Shown piece by piece: positions 37,150 to 48,400 of a DNA stretch of 64,000 nucleotides. The stretch spans positions 10,309,591-10,373,590 of the forward strand of contig JAMKCF010000002.1 of the NCBI GenBank assembly GCA_023634235.1, read 5' to 3'. A program made the position numbers and the translations under genes. Source of the stretch: Pisaster brevispinus (taxonomy: Eukaryota; Echinodermata; Asteroidea; Forcipulatida; Asteriidae). How positions within the stretch are numbered: position 1 is the first letter of the stretch; each line of letters begins with the position of its first letter. Under the pieces are notes generated by a model. The model was given only the letters and a program-made list of their open reading frames with translations, did no database searches and had not been told where the DNA came from.

Positions 37150-40100
37150 ATGAGAATTGCCGTTTTCCTCGCCTGTATCGCCTTGGCCGTTGGTAAGTAT
37201 GGTACCCTAATCCATAGTTGAGTGGCTGCGTAGTGTGTAAAGCGCTTGCCTCTCACCAATATGGCCCTGGTTCAATTCCCGGCTAAGGCCATTGTGAGTT
37301 GAGTAATGCGTTTGTTCTCTCCTATACCTCTGAGTGGGGACCTACGCTACTGGGTGGGGAGGCGCCTCTGATCCCCCCCTGTCTCTTTACCCATGTTTGC
37401 CCATGTTTGGACTTCTCACTGTGGGGTCGATCAAACATTCAGCTCAATATTGAAAGTAATTTCCCGCAATGGTACAATGTGGTAATTCTTTAATCAACAC
37501 GAGACTGTTTTGTTTTACAGCCCGGCGGCCATGGGAGCGTGTGTCTGGGGGCAAAGTCTCACCCGTGGGGAGTCGCCCGTACATGGCTGCTCTTTTGTAC
37601 AGCGACCATGCATTGGACCAGTTCTGTGGCGGGGCTCTTATTCACCCACAATGGGTCATCACTACAGCTTTATGTGTCGAGTGAGTTTTATAGACAAGTT
37701 GCAATATGACCATCTTTACGGGCAATCGGAAACACACAGCCAAGCGTTTCCAGTGAGAACGGCTTGTTTCATAGAACTCATTTCACGCGTGGATAGCGTA
37801 CAACGCGGCCACAACAATTGAGCACTTGACGCGCCTGCAAGCAAACATTTGCCCGTAAAGATGGCGTCTATGGCGTGTCAAACGTTGCAATATTCGATAA
37901 TGTACAATGTATGTGCGATGTTTCTCATATATATGCGATGATTGTCATACATGTGCGATGTTCGTTTTATGTATGCAATATATGTAATATATATGCAATA
38001 ATTTGTAATATATGTGCGATAATTTGCAATATATATTTGATAATTTTTTTATATATATTTGATAATTTTTAAATATATATTATATGCGATCATGCGATAA
38101 TTGTTTAATATATGCGATAATTTTATATATATATTTGATATTTTTTTTATATATATTATATGCGATCATTTGTATGCGATGTTTTGTGATATACATATGC
38201 GATAATTTAATATACATGTGCGATGTTACACCAATATATATTTGATGTTCGTTCAATGTATGTGCGAAAACGGAATTGTGGGATATAGTATGGCTTCCTG
38301 TCCACTTGATCCCCGTATCCTTGATGTTTTAGATCGGGCCAGACTATGGATATATATGAGAAACATCGCACATACATTGTACATTATCGAATATTGCAAC
38401 GTTTGACACGCCATAGGCGTCTGTTGGGAAGTATCTATTGATCCTTATACCAGCTCGTGCGAAGACAAACCCTCCCTTTTTCTTTGTTATCGTTTGAACT
38501 TTTCACTTTGTCCTAAATTTACTCTCACAAATTGACACCATGAGCGATTTTTTTTCAAGCCACCTGTTAAACTATCTTTAAAATGTTAACAAAAATTGTA
38601 TATTATACAAATATTTTATAACACCCCTTACAAAAATTCTGCCTTTTCATTGGTTTAGATCGCGTCACATGATATGTCTTAGTTTTACTAGAAACCCGGC
38701 GGCCGTGTGATAGTCGTTTGCCATGGAATAGTCGACTATTCCATGGCGCGCGCAGCACCCAGACGTCTGTTTTACCCACCTCGAACTCAATCAGTTGTGC
38801 ATCTGTGTATCTGAAATGCGCGTACGAACGTTACGTGTACGAGGATGATAAATAGTCTGTTGGGGTGTTATAAAACAAATATCGACTATTTTCCCGAGGC
38901 GCAGCCGAGGGAAAATAGAACGCTCCGGGGATCACCTCGGGAGTCGGAGTTTTAACCATAGCACTCGAAGCAGTCAATATTTGTATACTATATCTATGAG
39001 TTGTGCAGAATGGCATTGGAGAGGTTCACGTGTTCTTGCTCACACGTGCGCCGTGGGCGGAGCCTAATGGATCGGTCTGTTGCGCCTACCCTGCTCAGTC
39101 AATTTCAATTTCGATTTCACATGGCTATACAAAAAACGCCTATTAATTGCAATTGAATCTAATCCTGTATAAATTCGTATGCGTCAAAGTGGAATTGAAT
39201 GACAGTTTCAATTGAATCACTTTAATACGACTGCATGGAAGTGAAATAGGCTGCTTTTTGCCGAAAATCGCCCCCAAAACCTTTATTTGTACAGTTTCCC
39301 GACCAATTTAAGCAAAAACTCATACAATTGTTTTAACCCCTGTCCTCAAGTAGGCCTACGGTAGGCCGACCGAACTCAATTTCAAAAGTTCAGTATTCAT
39401 TAGTCAAACAAAGTCATTAATTTTTTCGTCAAACCAAAACAGCAAAGGCTTGTCAGCCAAAAAAAAAATCATCATTATTGTTAACAGGTTAGTAGAAATT
39501 CAACTGGTGCCCGAAGAGGCCGAGAGCTCCAAGGTCAAGTTCGGTTTTGTGATGCACCCATTTTTCAATTGAGTCCTCGTAAAAATGGAGAACATTTCAA
39601 GTTTTTAATCCCACGTTAAAATGGTTTGAAAAGGTAAGTTTATTTGAATGATAGGCCAGCCTACTATTTCAGTGCTATCTTTGAAAGATGACGTCATTAG
39701 ATGTAAAAAGTAAAGTGGCCTGTACTTTCTTTTTTCTAAGAGGAATTTGTGCGCCAGTCAGAGGAAAAAAAATCAATGCCGTTTTGATAGAATATCATCA
39801 AAATTCAGGAATGTACTAAAATTCTCGTGACGTGACCGAACGTTTACTTTGACAAAATTTCACTTGAATGTTAAACAATTGGCATTTTACACCGTTTTAT
39901 TGTGATGTTGTAGACTTGAAGTTTCCTTCCATTTTCCTATTAAGGACTCTAACTATTGTTAAATGAGTGGATCACAAAATTGAATTCAACCTTTGAAATT
40001 TGAATTTGACCTTTAAGGGCTAAATAAGCTTGTTTCTTCCTTTTCTGCCTTCAAGCTACTTTAATGAGGTGTACGTCGGGCTTGGATATTACGACATAAT

Positions 40101-43100
40101 CAATGACGACAGTTCCGATGGAGCAGTCATCGTCAAGGGTACCTGGCACGAACATCCACATTACGGAGAAGTCCCGATGTATGCCAACAATATCGCCTTG
40201 ATCAAATTGAATACGCCGGTGACCATTTCGGATAGGATTCAAACCATCAACATGCCTGTCGATGACAGTTTCCCAGCGCCTGGATCCTCCATGCTCGTGA
40301 CCGGCTGGGGAATTACGGAAGGTAATTTTGTTTTGTATCTAAACAAGAAATCCGTTGTGGTTTTATTAAAACACCCTCCGGCCAACCACGTGTGCTGTGG
40401 CGAGCTGAAGCCGTTAATTAATCTGTGGGGTTCACTAGGCCTAATCACTTTTTTTAAAAAAATTACATTTTTGCACCGTTGCAGAAAAAGCCCCAATCCG
40501 TGGCATTTCGCATCAGTTCGAGGTGGTATCAAATTGGTATAGTTTTGCAAATAATATTTTGTTAGCCAGCATATTTATGATGTGTTTTCACCCATCTGCT
40601 ATCCTTCACTGCACTTTTTTCCTTTCATAGGCGCACGAGGGCGCTCTTTACCGACAATGAGGGTCTCGCAGCCTCTTGAAAACCAATCAAATACACTTCC
40701 AGACAACTATACTTCAGATTTTTTTTCAATTTTTGGCAGGTCAGCGGTTTGGAATTTTTGCTCATTACCCAAGTAAAGATACCCCCCCCCAAAAAAAAAG
40801 TGCTTTTTCCCAAACTGACTTGCTGTGAGCTTTCATGAGCCACTCCTCCACTTCCCAAGCCAAATAGGACCAACTTTAAAACCTAAATCTGTCAAATCTC
40901 CTCAAAGAACCTCGATATCTCAAGAACACTACCACCTTTTAAAATGAAATGTTCACATGTTAGTTTGACTACAATTAAAACAATCGAACGGTTCAAAAAA
41001 ATCAAAGGTATACGTTACTTTCCTTTAATGGTGACCGATCTCCGAGAATATCTTGCACTAGGTCTACAGTTTTTAATGTGTATTATTATTTCAACACCAA
41101 AGTTATCGAAAGAAAAACGAACACACAACACAACAACAAACACCCCAACAAACAAACAAACAAACAAACAAACAAACAAACAACCCAACCAAAAACACCA
41201 TGAAACAACCAGTGGGGACAAAAATGTTTCAATTTAATACGCAATCTCACTAGAGGGCAAGACAACGAATGGTAAACGTTTTCTTATGGTGTTTAAATTT
41301 GTACTGCAAGCTCGTATTATGGGCTTCTTTTGATTGTGTCTATGGTATTTGCTCAATTTTAAAAGCATTTCAGATTAACTCCATCTGGTCTGAACTCGGC
41401 TGGCAGGAATCTTTCCTAGCCGAGTCCACCCCGGTTCAAATCCAGCCGAGGACACAATGCCAATTTTTTTTTTTTTTTAGTCCCTACCTTATTGCGTGGG
41501 TTTTCCCAAGGAATAACTATCTTTGGTTTTCCTCCCACATCTAGAACTTAAACTACTTCCTTCTTTGTCTTCTCTACATGGGGTTCTTGGCTAGTATAGT
41601 GGTTAAGTTCGCTTTTCTGAGAGTCCTTGGCTTCACAACCAGAATTAATAAATGAAGGGGAAAAAATGAAATGAAATGAAACTGAAATGGTCTGAACTTT
41701 ATGGGCAACGTGAGTTTATAAAAGTGAAACTAATCATTTTTGTCTGAAAGATTTACTAATCCATCCTTTTGTTCCGCAGTTGGTGGGCTCTTGCCTACGG
41801 ACTTGTCACAGAGCGTAATTACAGTGAGCGACCCAAGTATTTGCCTCGAGCGATACTACCTCCAATTTGACGATACTCTGATTTGCAGTGACTATCCCGG
41901 TCAAGATTTCTGCCAGGTGAGAAACAAAATCAATGACAGCGTAATCTCCGAGTCTTAGTTGTGCATTGGGCTACACTCTAAAAACTTCCGTGTCAGAACT
42001 GACCAGTATCCGGGTCTCTTGTGGCCCGTTCTGGGTCAGTGTTACCCTGAATCTGTGCCAAAATGACCCAGAAATGGATCAAACTGACACAGAAACTGGG
42101 TTAAAATGACATTTTCCTACCACTTTTCAAAGGGGTCAGGCTGACCCGAAAAGTGGTCGGAAAATTTGATTTTGACCTGGATTCTGTGTTAGTTTGATCC
42201 ATGTTTGGGTCATTTCCTAACCCATAAATGGGTCAGCCCCCTAGGACCCACAGTCCGAGTCTTCTGACTCGGGAGTTTTGGAGTGGTCAGAGACAATTGT
42301 TTTAAACGTTGCTGACTAAAAGAATAGCATTATGGGTCCTCATTTGAGACTCTGCCGGTAGTAGTAGACCGAATACATGCAAAACCCCTTTTTGTGGTTA
42401 ACTTGCACATTGGCCGAGGCCCGGGAAATAAATTGTACAAGTGTAAGACTGGTGCAACTTTAAGCCGTATCCGAATTGGCGGCTACGGCTACGGCTACGG
42501 CTACGGCTACGGCTACGGCTACGGCTACGGCTACGGCTACGGCTACGGCTACAGCTGTTACTATAAAGGGTATTACTAAGGACCCTCTATACTTTAACGC
42601 ATGATGACGTGGCGATCCAGTCGTAGCCGTAACCGCTGATTCAGACCCGGCCTAATGGGAGACGTTTGGGACGCTAGGTGGCAGCAGACTTACATGGTAA
42701 AATTCTTGTTCTCAGAATAAAGTAAACAATACAAGTTTACCTGGCAAGTCTGCTTCCACCTAGCGTTCCAAAGTCTCCCACTGATGAAATAAAAACATTG
42801 GGGATAAGTAGTACACTGGGTGCTGTACTCGATTCATAATGGAGGGGGGGGGGGGATCCAGAGGTTACTGTGGTAGCATTCGAACCCACGGTCCCTTTGC
42901 ATAGCCGACGCGTCTTGTTTGCTGCAAGAAGTTGATGCACTAAAATAATTGATGTTTTCATACAGGGTGACTTTGGAGGACCTGCAGTGGCCAATTACGA
43001 CGAAAACAGCCATAGCGGCGCAGAGGTGATCACAGGCATAGCAGCTAGTGGTCATGGCTGCGTCGCCGTCGATGAACCGTCGCTGTACACCCGCGTTAGT

Positions 43101-43154
43101 GCGCACTGCAGCTGGATCTCCACGGTAACAGGCGCAGATGTCCAATGTAATTAG
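37150..43154 (+). CDS. Gene A: secreted trypsin-fold protein lacking all three triad residues
   Basis: Exons: 37150-37192, 37521-37680, 40056-40321, 41780-41916, 42966-43154; phases 1, 2, 1, 0; 264 residues. The start opens a signal peptide (MRIAVFLACIALAV). The S1 domain begins near residue 22 with VSGG after Arg21, in place of the usual IVGG. Around the His57 site the text is WVITTALC, so His is Leu65. At the Asp102 site it is ANNIALIKL, so Asp is Asn113. At the Ser195 site it is CQGDFGGP, so Ser is Phe205. The fold is otherwise kept: FCGG, GWG, LIC, the pocket Asp189 (GQDFCQ), CSWI and the final cysteine. All splice sites are consensus and no frame is broken, so the gene appears maintained. 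It should be a secreted serine protease homologue, a class that elsewhere acts in binding, immunity or as a cofactor; the role here is unknown. It is transcribed towards gene B. Confidence 0.88.
37205..37400 (+). repeat. tRNA-like SINE in gene A intron 1
   Basis: GAGTGGCTGCGTAGTGTG resembles an A box, and CCCTGGTTCAATTCCCGGC contains a good B box. A body of about 130 bp follows. The intron holds no other recognisable feature. Confidence 0.5.
37869..38415. mobile_element. TIR element with ATGCGAT-periodic interior
   Basis: The 67-bp ends are essentially perfect inverted repeats: the left begins TATGGCGTGTCAAACGTTGC and the right finishes with its complement. GGCGTC flanks both sides (37863-37868 and 38416-38421), a 6-bp target-site duplication. 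The interior of about 410 bp is an irregular tandem array of TATATGCGATAATTT-like units (TGCGAT or variants every 20-30 bases, separated by TATATA). No coding frame of note exists. It lies inside gene A intron 2 and is a non-autonomous DNA transposon. Confidence 0.88.
38614..38990. mobile_element. Composite repeat copy 2 with inverted hairpin tip
   Basis: Almost identical to copy 1 from TTTTATAACACCCCTTACA through to TGTTATAAAACAAATAT. Here most of the left hairpin arm is missing and the tip reads CTATTTTCCCGAGGCGCAGC, the reverse complement of the tip in copy 1, before the shared right arm resumes (GAACGCTCCGGGGATCACC). It lies in gene A intron 2. Confidence 0.85.
41972..42284. mobile_element. 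TIR element rich in GGGTCA motifs (gene A intron 4)
   Basis: The left end ACTCTAAAAACTTCCGTGTC is matched imperfectly by the right end (GACTCGGGAGTTTTGGAGTG). The interior is a degenerate series of GGGTCA/TGACCC half-sites, many in inverted order. A related element at 43219-43421 has the same ends. Confidence 0.6.
42481..42552. repeat. (GGCTAC)12 microsatellite in gene A intron 4
   Basis: Twelve uninterrupted copies of the hexamer. In one frame it reads Gly-Tyr repeats, but that frame has no gene context, so it is non-coding. Confidence 0.97.
42656..42780. mobile_element. Foldback MITE copy 1 (gene A intron 4)
   Basis: The left arm TGGGAGACGTTTGGGACGC, then AGGTGGCAGCAGACTTAC, pairs with a right arm ending TTCCAAAGTCTCCCA. 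The stem is about 45 bp with a loop of about 35 bases. The same family occurs at 55198-55339 beside gene C. Confidence 0.85.
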
Positions 43155-43218
43155 GAAAGTGGTCACCTAGAGTGGAATGCCCAACAAGAGGTGTGGGTCG
43201 GGGATTACAATTTCCCAA

Positions 43219-43421
43219 CACTCTAAAATAAAAAGGAAAACAAAAACCTCCTGAGTCAGACTTGAACCGGATTCTGGGTCAAAGGGTGCCCGACCTGATT
43301 CTCAGTCAATTTGACACTTAGGCCTACTCTGAGTCCTACTTACTGTAAATGGGTCGAGTCCTAAGGGACCACGATACGGGTCAGTTCTGACCAGGAAGTT
43401 TTCAGTCTGTATTTTAGAATT
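43219..43421. mobile_element. GGGTCA-rich TIR element in gene A 3' flank
   Basis: Starts ACACTCTAAAATAAAAAGG and ends GGAAGTTTTCAGTCTG, with internal GGGTCA/TGACC motifs, matching the style of 41972-42284. It lies 65 bases after the gene A stop and supplies an AATAAA at 43227-43232, so the transposon may provide the gene's polyadenylation signal. A second AATAAA is at 43667-43672. Confidence 0.6.
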
Positions 43422-43954
43422 TAGTGTGAAACGCGAGGGTGACTTTTATCCCGCCTAAGTAAGACCAACCACGGACCAAACCATATACAATCGCTCCAGT
43501 GTTACCTTGAAAACAATTTTGACATTATTGGTACCTTTCGGTGAAGAATGTAAGACCAGTTTGTTTAAGCAAGGTTAATAGCGTTAACATTAAAGCTATA
43601 ATATGGAATTAAAGTAATTACAGTTCCATTTTAGTAATTTGTTATTGACTGTGAGTGGTTGCATGAAATAAACGGGCAAGGTTGCAATATTGATTCGACT
43701 TGGTGCAGCAAGAGAAATGAAAGCACACGGTGTGTACATTATTTTGTTTTCCGTATAAGAAGAGCATGGTTTATAACTTTTTAGTGTTTAATCTATAGTT
43801 ATTTCCGTAAAATAATGATGCTTAGCTCAGACCCCCCCCCCAAAAAAAAAGAAGGTTCCAAAAATGCGTTTTAGTCCGAAATACAGGAATGTTTTCGTTT
43901 TTTATAAAAATAAATTCTAAAAAAGGAAGACTAGTATCCCTAAATTAGGATTCA

Positions 43955-44702
43955 TCTGAGGGGAAAAAAAATGGAAAGAAGCCGATTTCAACTGATAATG
44001 GTAGATATGGGTGTAAACATTGACAAACAAGAAAGAAGTAAGGACCGATAGGGGTGGGGAAATTGTTTTTTTCAGGGGGGTCATTGAAACTGGGAGGTCA
44101 TTGGCCTCAAAGTATGTTTTGTTTGATATCAAATGAAAGGAAATTGAATTTTAAATAATGAAAGTGACGTTTATTTTGGAATAATCAAATCTTTCGTTTT
44201 GGCTTAACTTTTAGGGCCTATAATGAGGTTACTGTCATTTTAGCCTTCTAAATTGTATTTCTGATGTGAACATTAGCAATTAACATGCATTGAACCATGT
44301 TGATATCAGCCTCCAAACAATGTGATACATTTTGATAGATACATAGTAACGTATTACGGTAGTTTCAAGGTCTTCCTTACAAAGAAACTGTGTAATGGGC
44401 GTGCCGAGTCCTTGTTAACTAGCACCACGTCTTCAATCAAGTGTAACTTTTCACAGGATGATAAAATGACAAAATAAACATCACTTTCAGAATTTAAAAT
44501 TCAATTTCCTTTCATTTGATACCAAACACAATATGCTTTGAGCCAAATTGGGTCAAAGACCCCCTAGTTTCAATGACCCCCTAACAAACAATTTCCCCAC
44601 TCCTATTGGTTCTTACTTCTTCTTCTTTTTTTTTGGTGAGTAGTGACACCCTTAACTACCATTATCAGTTGAAATCAGCTTCTTCCCATTTTTTTCCAGA
44701 TT
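43955..44702. mobile_element. Large inverted repeat (foldback) between genes A and B
   Basis: Arms at about 43955-44190 and 44465-44702 are inverted copies of about 235 bp with scattered differences. Landmarks are 'ATTTCAACTGATAATGGTAG', 'GGGGAAATTGTTT' and 'ATCAAATGAAAGGAAATTG' on the left, with their complements on the right. The spacer of about 275 bp has no coding frame. No sharp target duplication was seen. Confidence 0.8.
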
Positions 44703-44715
44703 TGTTAAATGCAGA

Positions 44716-44890
44716 TTTTTAGCCAAAAACATAAGATTTTTTTTTGCGAAATGAATCTGCACAATCGTATCACCACATAAACCATTCGTATCCTCAAAAT
44801 AATAATTTGTTCCCTTGAAATGTTATGTTTGATCGAAATAATGCGTTGTGTCCTCCCTCCAAAAAATTCATTCCCTCCATTATGTCACTA
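44716..44890 (+). repeat. Dispersed repeat, copy 1
   Basis: The stretch from TTTTTAGCCAAAAACAT through 'GCGAAATGAATCTGCA', 'ATCGTATCACCACATAA', 'CCATTCGTATCCTCAAA' and 'GTGTCCTCCCTCC' is repeated in the same orientation at 63757-63905, about 19 kb away. Confidence 0.85.
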
Positions 44891-45415
44891 GTTTTTGTTT
44901 TAGATAATACTATAATAGAAAAAACATAAAATTGGTTTTTAAAACACCGAAAGTAATATACATAAAAGCTCATAAAATGTAACATTTTATCTCGGGTAAT
45001 TTCTAATTTTAAAAGTCCATATTTCACATGGGGGCATGGGGGTAAGGACATCAAGGGAGGGGTAGAGCAGGGCATGCCACACACTCCTTAGTTACGCCAC
45101 TGCTAGCACAAAGCCGTTTATTCATTTGTCGGAATAAAGCAATAAAACTAGAATACTTAGTATTGCTCTCCAAGTCTTCGATTTCACAAAGCATTAAGAT
45201 TCATCTTCAAGCCAAATTGTTAGTATTACCGTAATGATTACTATTGTGACGTCACACATTGCTTATTATAGCAATTAAGATTGATACACAGATCAATCTT
45301 GGCTCTTTGTGATATCGGCCCTGCCCACTGAAAACTATTCTGGATCAGGCCCTGGTCTCAGTTTCGCAGGTAACTTCATCTGATGTCTCAGTAGCAATCC
45401 ATGAGCAATAGTTGG

Positions 45416-48400
45416 CTACACGCGTATATAGATGCCAGGGAAGCTAGAATCAGCGCAGCTCCATCCCCAGCTGACGATACCTTCGAGTATCACTCCATCC
45501 TGGTGGACTTTCTCATCGAAATGACTAACAAGGGGGCCGCCACTGTCTCCCTGCATATACCAATAGAAAGAAGAAAAAAACAGTCCGTGTACAGCGTCAC
45601 GAATCGATCGATTCAATAGAGCAAAGAGCAAGGACAAAATGGACGTAGGCTTTATTAACATTGATTTAACGCGGTCTCTTTAGCTACCCGATATAAAGTT
45701 TGCTTCAAGTACCGGTATGACAGGAGATTCTGTCCCATCCTCCTATACGGAAAATTGTGCTAGAAATTTTGTCTGACAGCGCCCGCTTTTGAATCAACTT
45801 CATTCAGCGTACTGTACGTACTAAAAACTATGGTAAGCGTGTATATTATGCCACATGGCCTTAAATGCACACCAACACAGTATAACACATGATGACATGG
45901 TGCAACCAGGATTAATGTGATGATGACGTCAGATGAATTGGTAACTCAAAGCTAGACAGTTATTGGTAAACTCGTCAAGAAGGGTTAGTGTCTTGTTTTT
46001 CGTCTATTGTGCACGGACGTGTCTGGAGTACACACTGTTCTTCAGTCTACAAGATCTGAAACGCAGCAAGGCTTGAACTTGAACTTTGAACCACCGATCT
46101 GACGTCGTTTTCACACTCTTCACCATTGGTGAAAGAATGGTGAAAGAAGGGGAAAAGGTGGACCCTGACCATTTGAAATACCCCTTGTATATCGTACCCA
46201 CCAAATCAGTCATGTGTCCAATGCTGCACCCTCTAGTTCCATCCCTGCTACCCTCCACCCCCACCCAGAACCTTACCTGGCAAGCATCTTTGCCCTTGTC
46301 TGCAGCGCAGATCATGTTGTCTGTAACTGGAGTGTTAATGTACTTCTTATCACATTGGTTTCTGTTGATACCGTTGACAACAACTGTCCACCCGCTACGA
46401 TAAATAGAAATATCATTCGGTAACAAAGTCTTCGGATGCACCCATGTTATGTTTTAATCATATCTTTAGCTGACGTCATGACAGGTCAATAATTCACACG
46501 AAATAACGTATTCAGAAAACAGCAAAATTGAATTCATTATTTGTGTGTGTGCATCCTTAATGTTAAATGGACCACGACTAAGTTATCCTTTTTAAGAATT
46601 GCATTTCTTAAAAAAATTCTCTCTTGTTGTGTTTTGTTATTGTTGTATTTGATGAGGTCTGGTAGCCAATGTTATCACTACATTACCTGAGCGACGACCC
46701 CAACCAAAGACTAATAGCTTAGTCCCATCAGTGACGTCGCTACCAGCGTTAGCGATACCGATAGGCTGGATCCGATCGGTCAAAGTTACCGCCGTATCCA
46801 GTTCAATCAGTGCAATGTCATTGTCTAGAGTTTGGAAGTCGAAGTCGGGGTGACGGTGCCATTTGCCTTTGATCTCGACCACTCCACCGGCTGGTTCGTC
46901 TCGGAGATCATGGTAACCAAACCCGACGAAAACTTCGCTATTGCTGGAAAAAAACAATAAGTGGTAGAGACTGATATAGGCCGTGTCTGAATAGGTGACT
47001 AGTGAGTCCTATGGCTGTAGCTCAGGGCAGTCTATTAGTAAGTTCAGTCAAGGACCACAGTTAACCATTCGACAACCTCTGATCAAACGCACGCTAGTCG
47101 ACGAAGGTGGGACAAGTCGAGTCGACGATTCGCGACCATATTATGAGCTTGTTTACGATGCGATCAAGCCGAGCCGTAACCGCAAATTCAACTAGATCCA
47201 TTGCACAGCGTGCACAGCACTAACACACGTCTATACCTACACTCCCACGATCTGGTAGTAAAATGTACACAATGGATTTGACTCCCAACATGGTGAAAAT
47301 GGTGGACGCGCATTGTGTGGATATGCATTTCGCGTTGTGCCACAGCCATGTATTGTGGGAGTTGCGACAATAATTAGAAGCTATTTTCGGTCCAAAATAA
47401 TGCATGAGCGCACACAGGGTGCCAGACTGGACTGTTGAGATTGTGGCACATTTGGATCAATATGAAGTCCAGCAACCACGTGACCGAAGAAAAATGGTCC
47501 CTCTTAGCTGCAGCTCTGTCATTATACGGCTCTGCCTTGTCCAAATGGTCAATACACGTCCACAAACCCTACTGGTCAAATTTGTAATCGGTTTTATGCA
47601 CACATATTTGTTTTAACACTTGCAAAGCTGTAGACAATGATTATGGCTTCCACAGTCGTACACACAGCTAAAATGTGGATCGAGTTTGAAAGAACCAACT
47701 TTTCCATGAGGTTTGCTATCCGCAATGTACAGTGAGTGAACGTCAGAAGCCCTATCTGAAGCCCTATCTGATATATAACCCACAACGCCGCCATATTGTC
47801 GTTTCTGCTCGCTGTTGGTCTTTTTGTTCAAGTTCATCTTATCGGCTACGGTGATTCGCCACGCTCATAATAATAACAATATCCCAAACGCAGTATCCGT
47901 TGACGTCATAACTACGAAGCTTTCCGTTTATCGTTTTGTAAATTATTATGTTCTACACACTCTAGAGATTCCATTGCAATCAAATTTCGGCCGATGCGCA
48001 CAATAAAACAAACGTGCTTATTATGACGTCATGATAACGTCACGAAAAAAATTAATAACTACCACAATCTACACAATTTATCAAAGCCATTAAAAGAAAC
48101 CACACGTTCATAGCACGTTTCGTTGAAAATATATATCTTTTTTAGATTAGATATTCAAAATTCAATTGTGACGTCATTGTGACGTTATTACATTTTCCAC
48201 ACTTCCAATAGGTTGTAGATGTATATGCATAGTTGATAACTTGATAGAGTTCGGATGCAGTCAAACAACTCGGTGGAAGAGACCGAAAAAAGATGAAGAA
48301 GAATAGTCCGTACAACATGCAGTTAGTGCCAAAACCCTTTAAAAATATCATTGATATCTTCGATTTTTATAGATATGCATAACTCGCAACAACTCTGTAT

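Noticed and set aside
37880..38260. CRISPR-like spaced repeats (TGCGAT array)
   Set aside because: Unit spacing is irregular, spacers are AT-rich and related to one another, and the array is enclosed by transposon TIRs in an animal intron.
42394..42579. Gly-Tyr repeat frame
   Set aside because: It is the (GGCTAC)12 microsatellite read in one frame inside gene A intron 4.
45401..45619. Plus-strand frame opposite gene B exon 5
   Set aside because: It is the antisense shadow of the protease exon.
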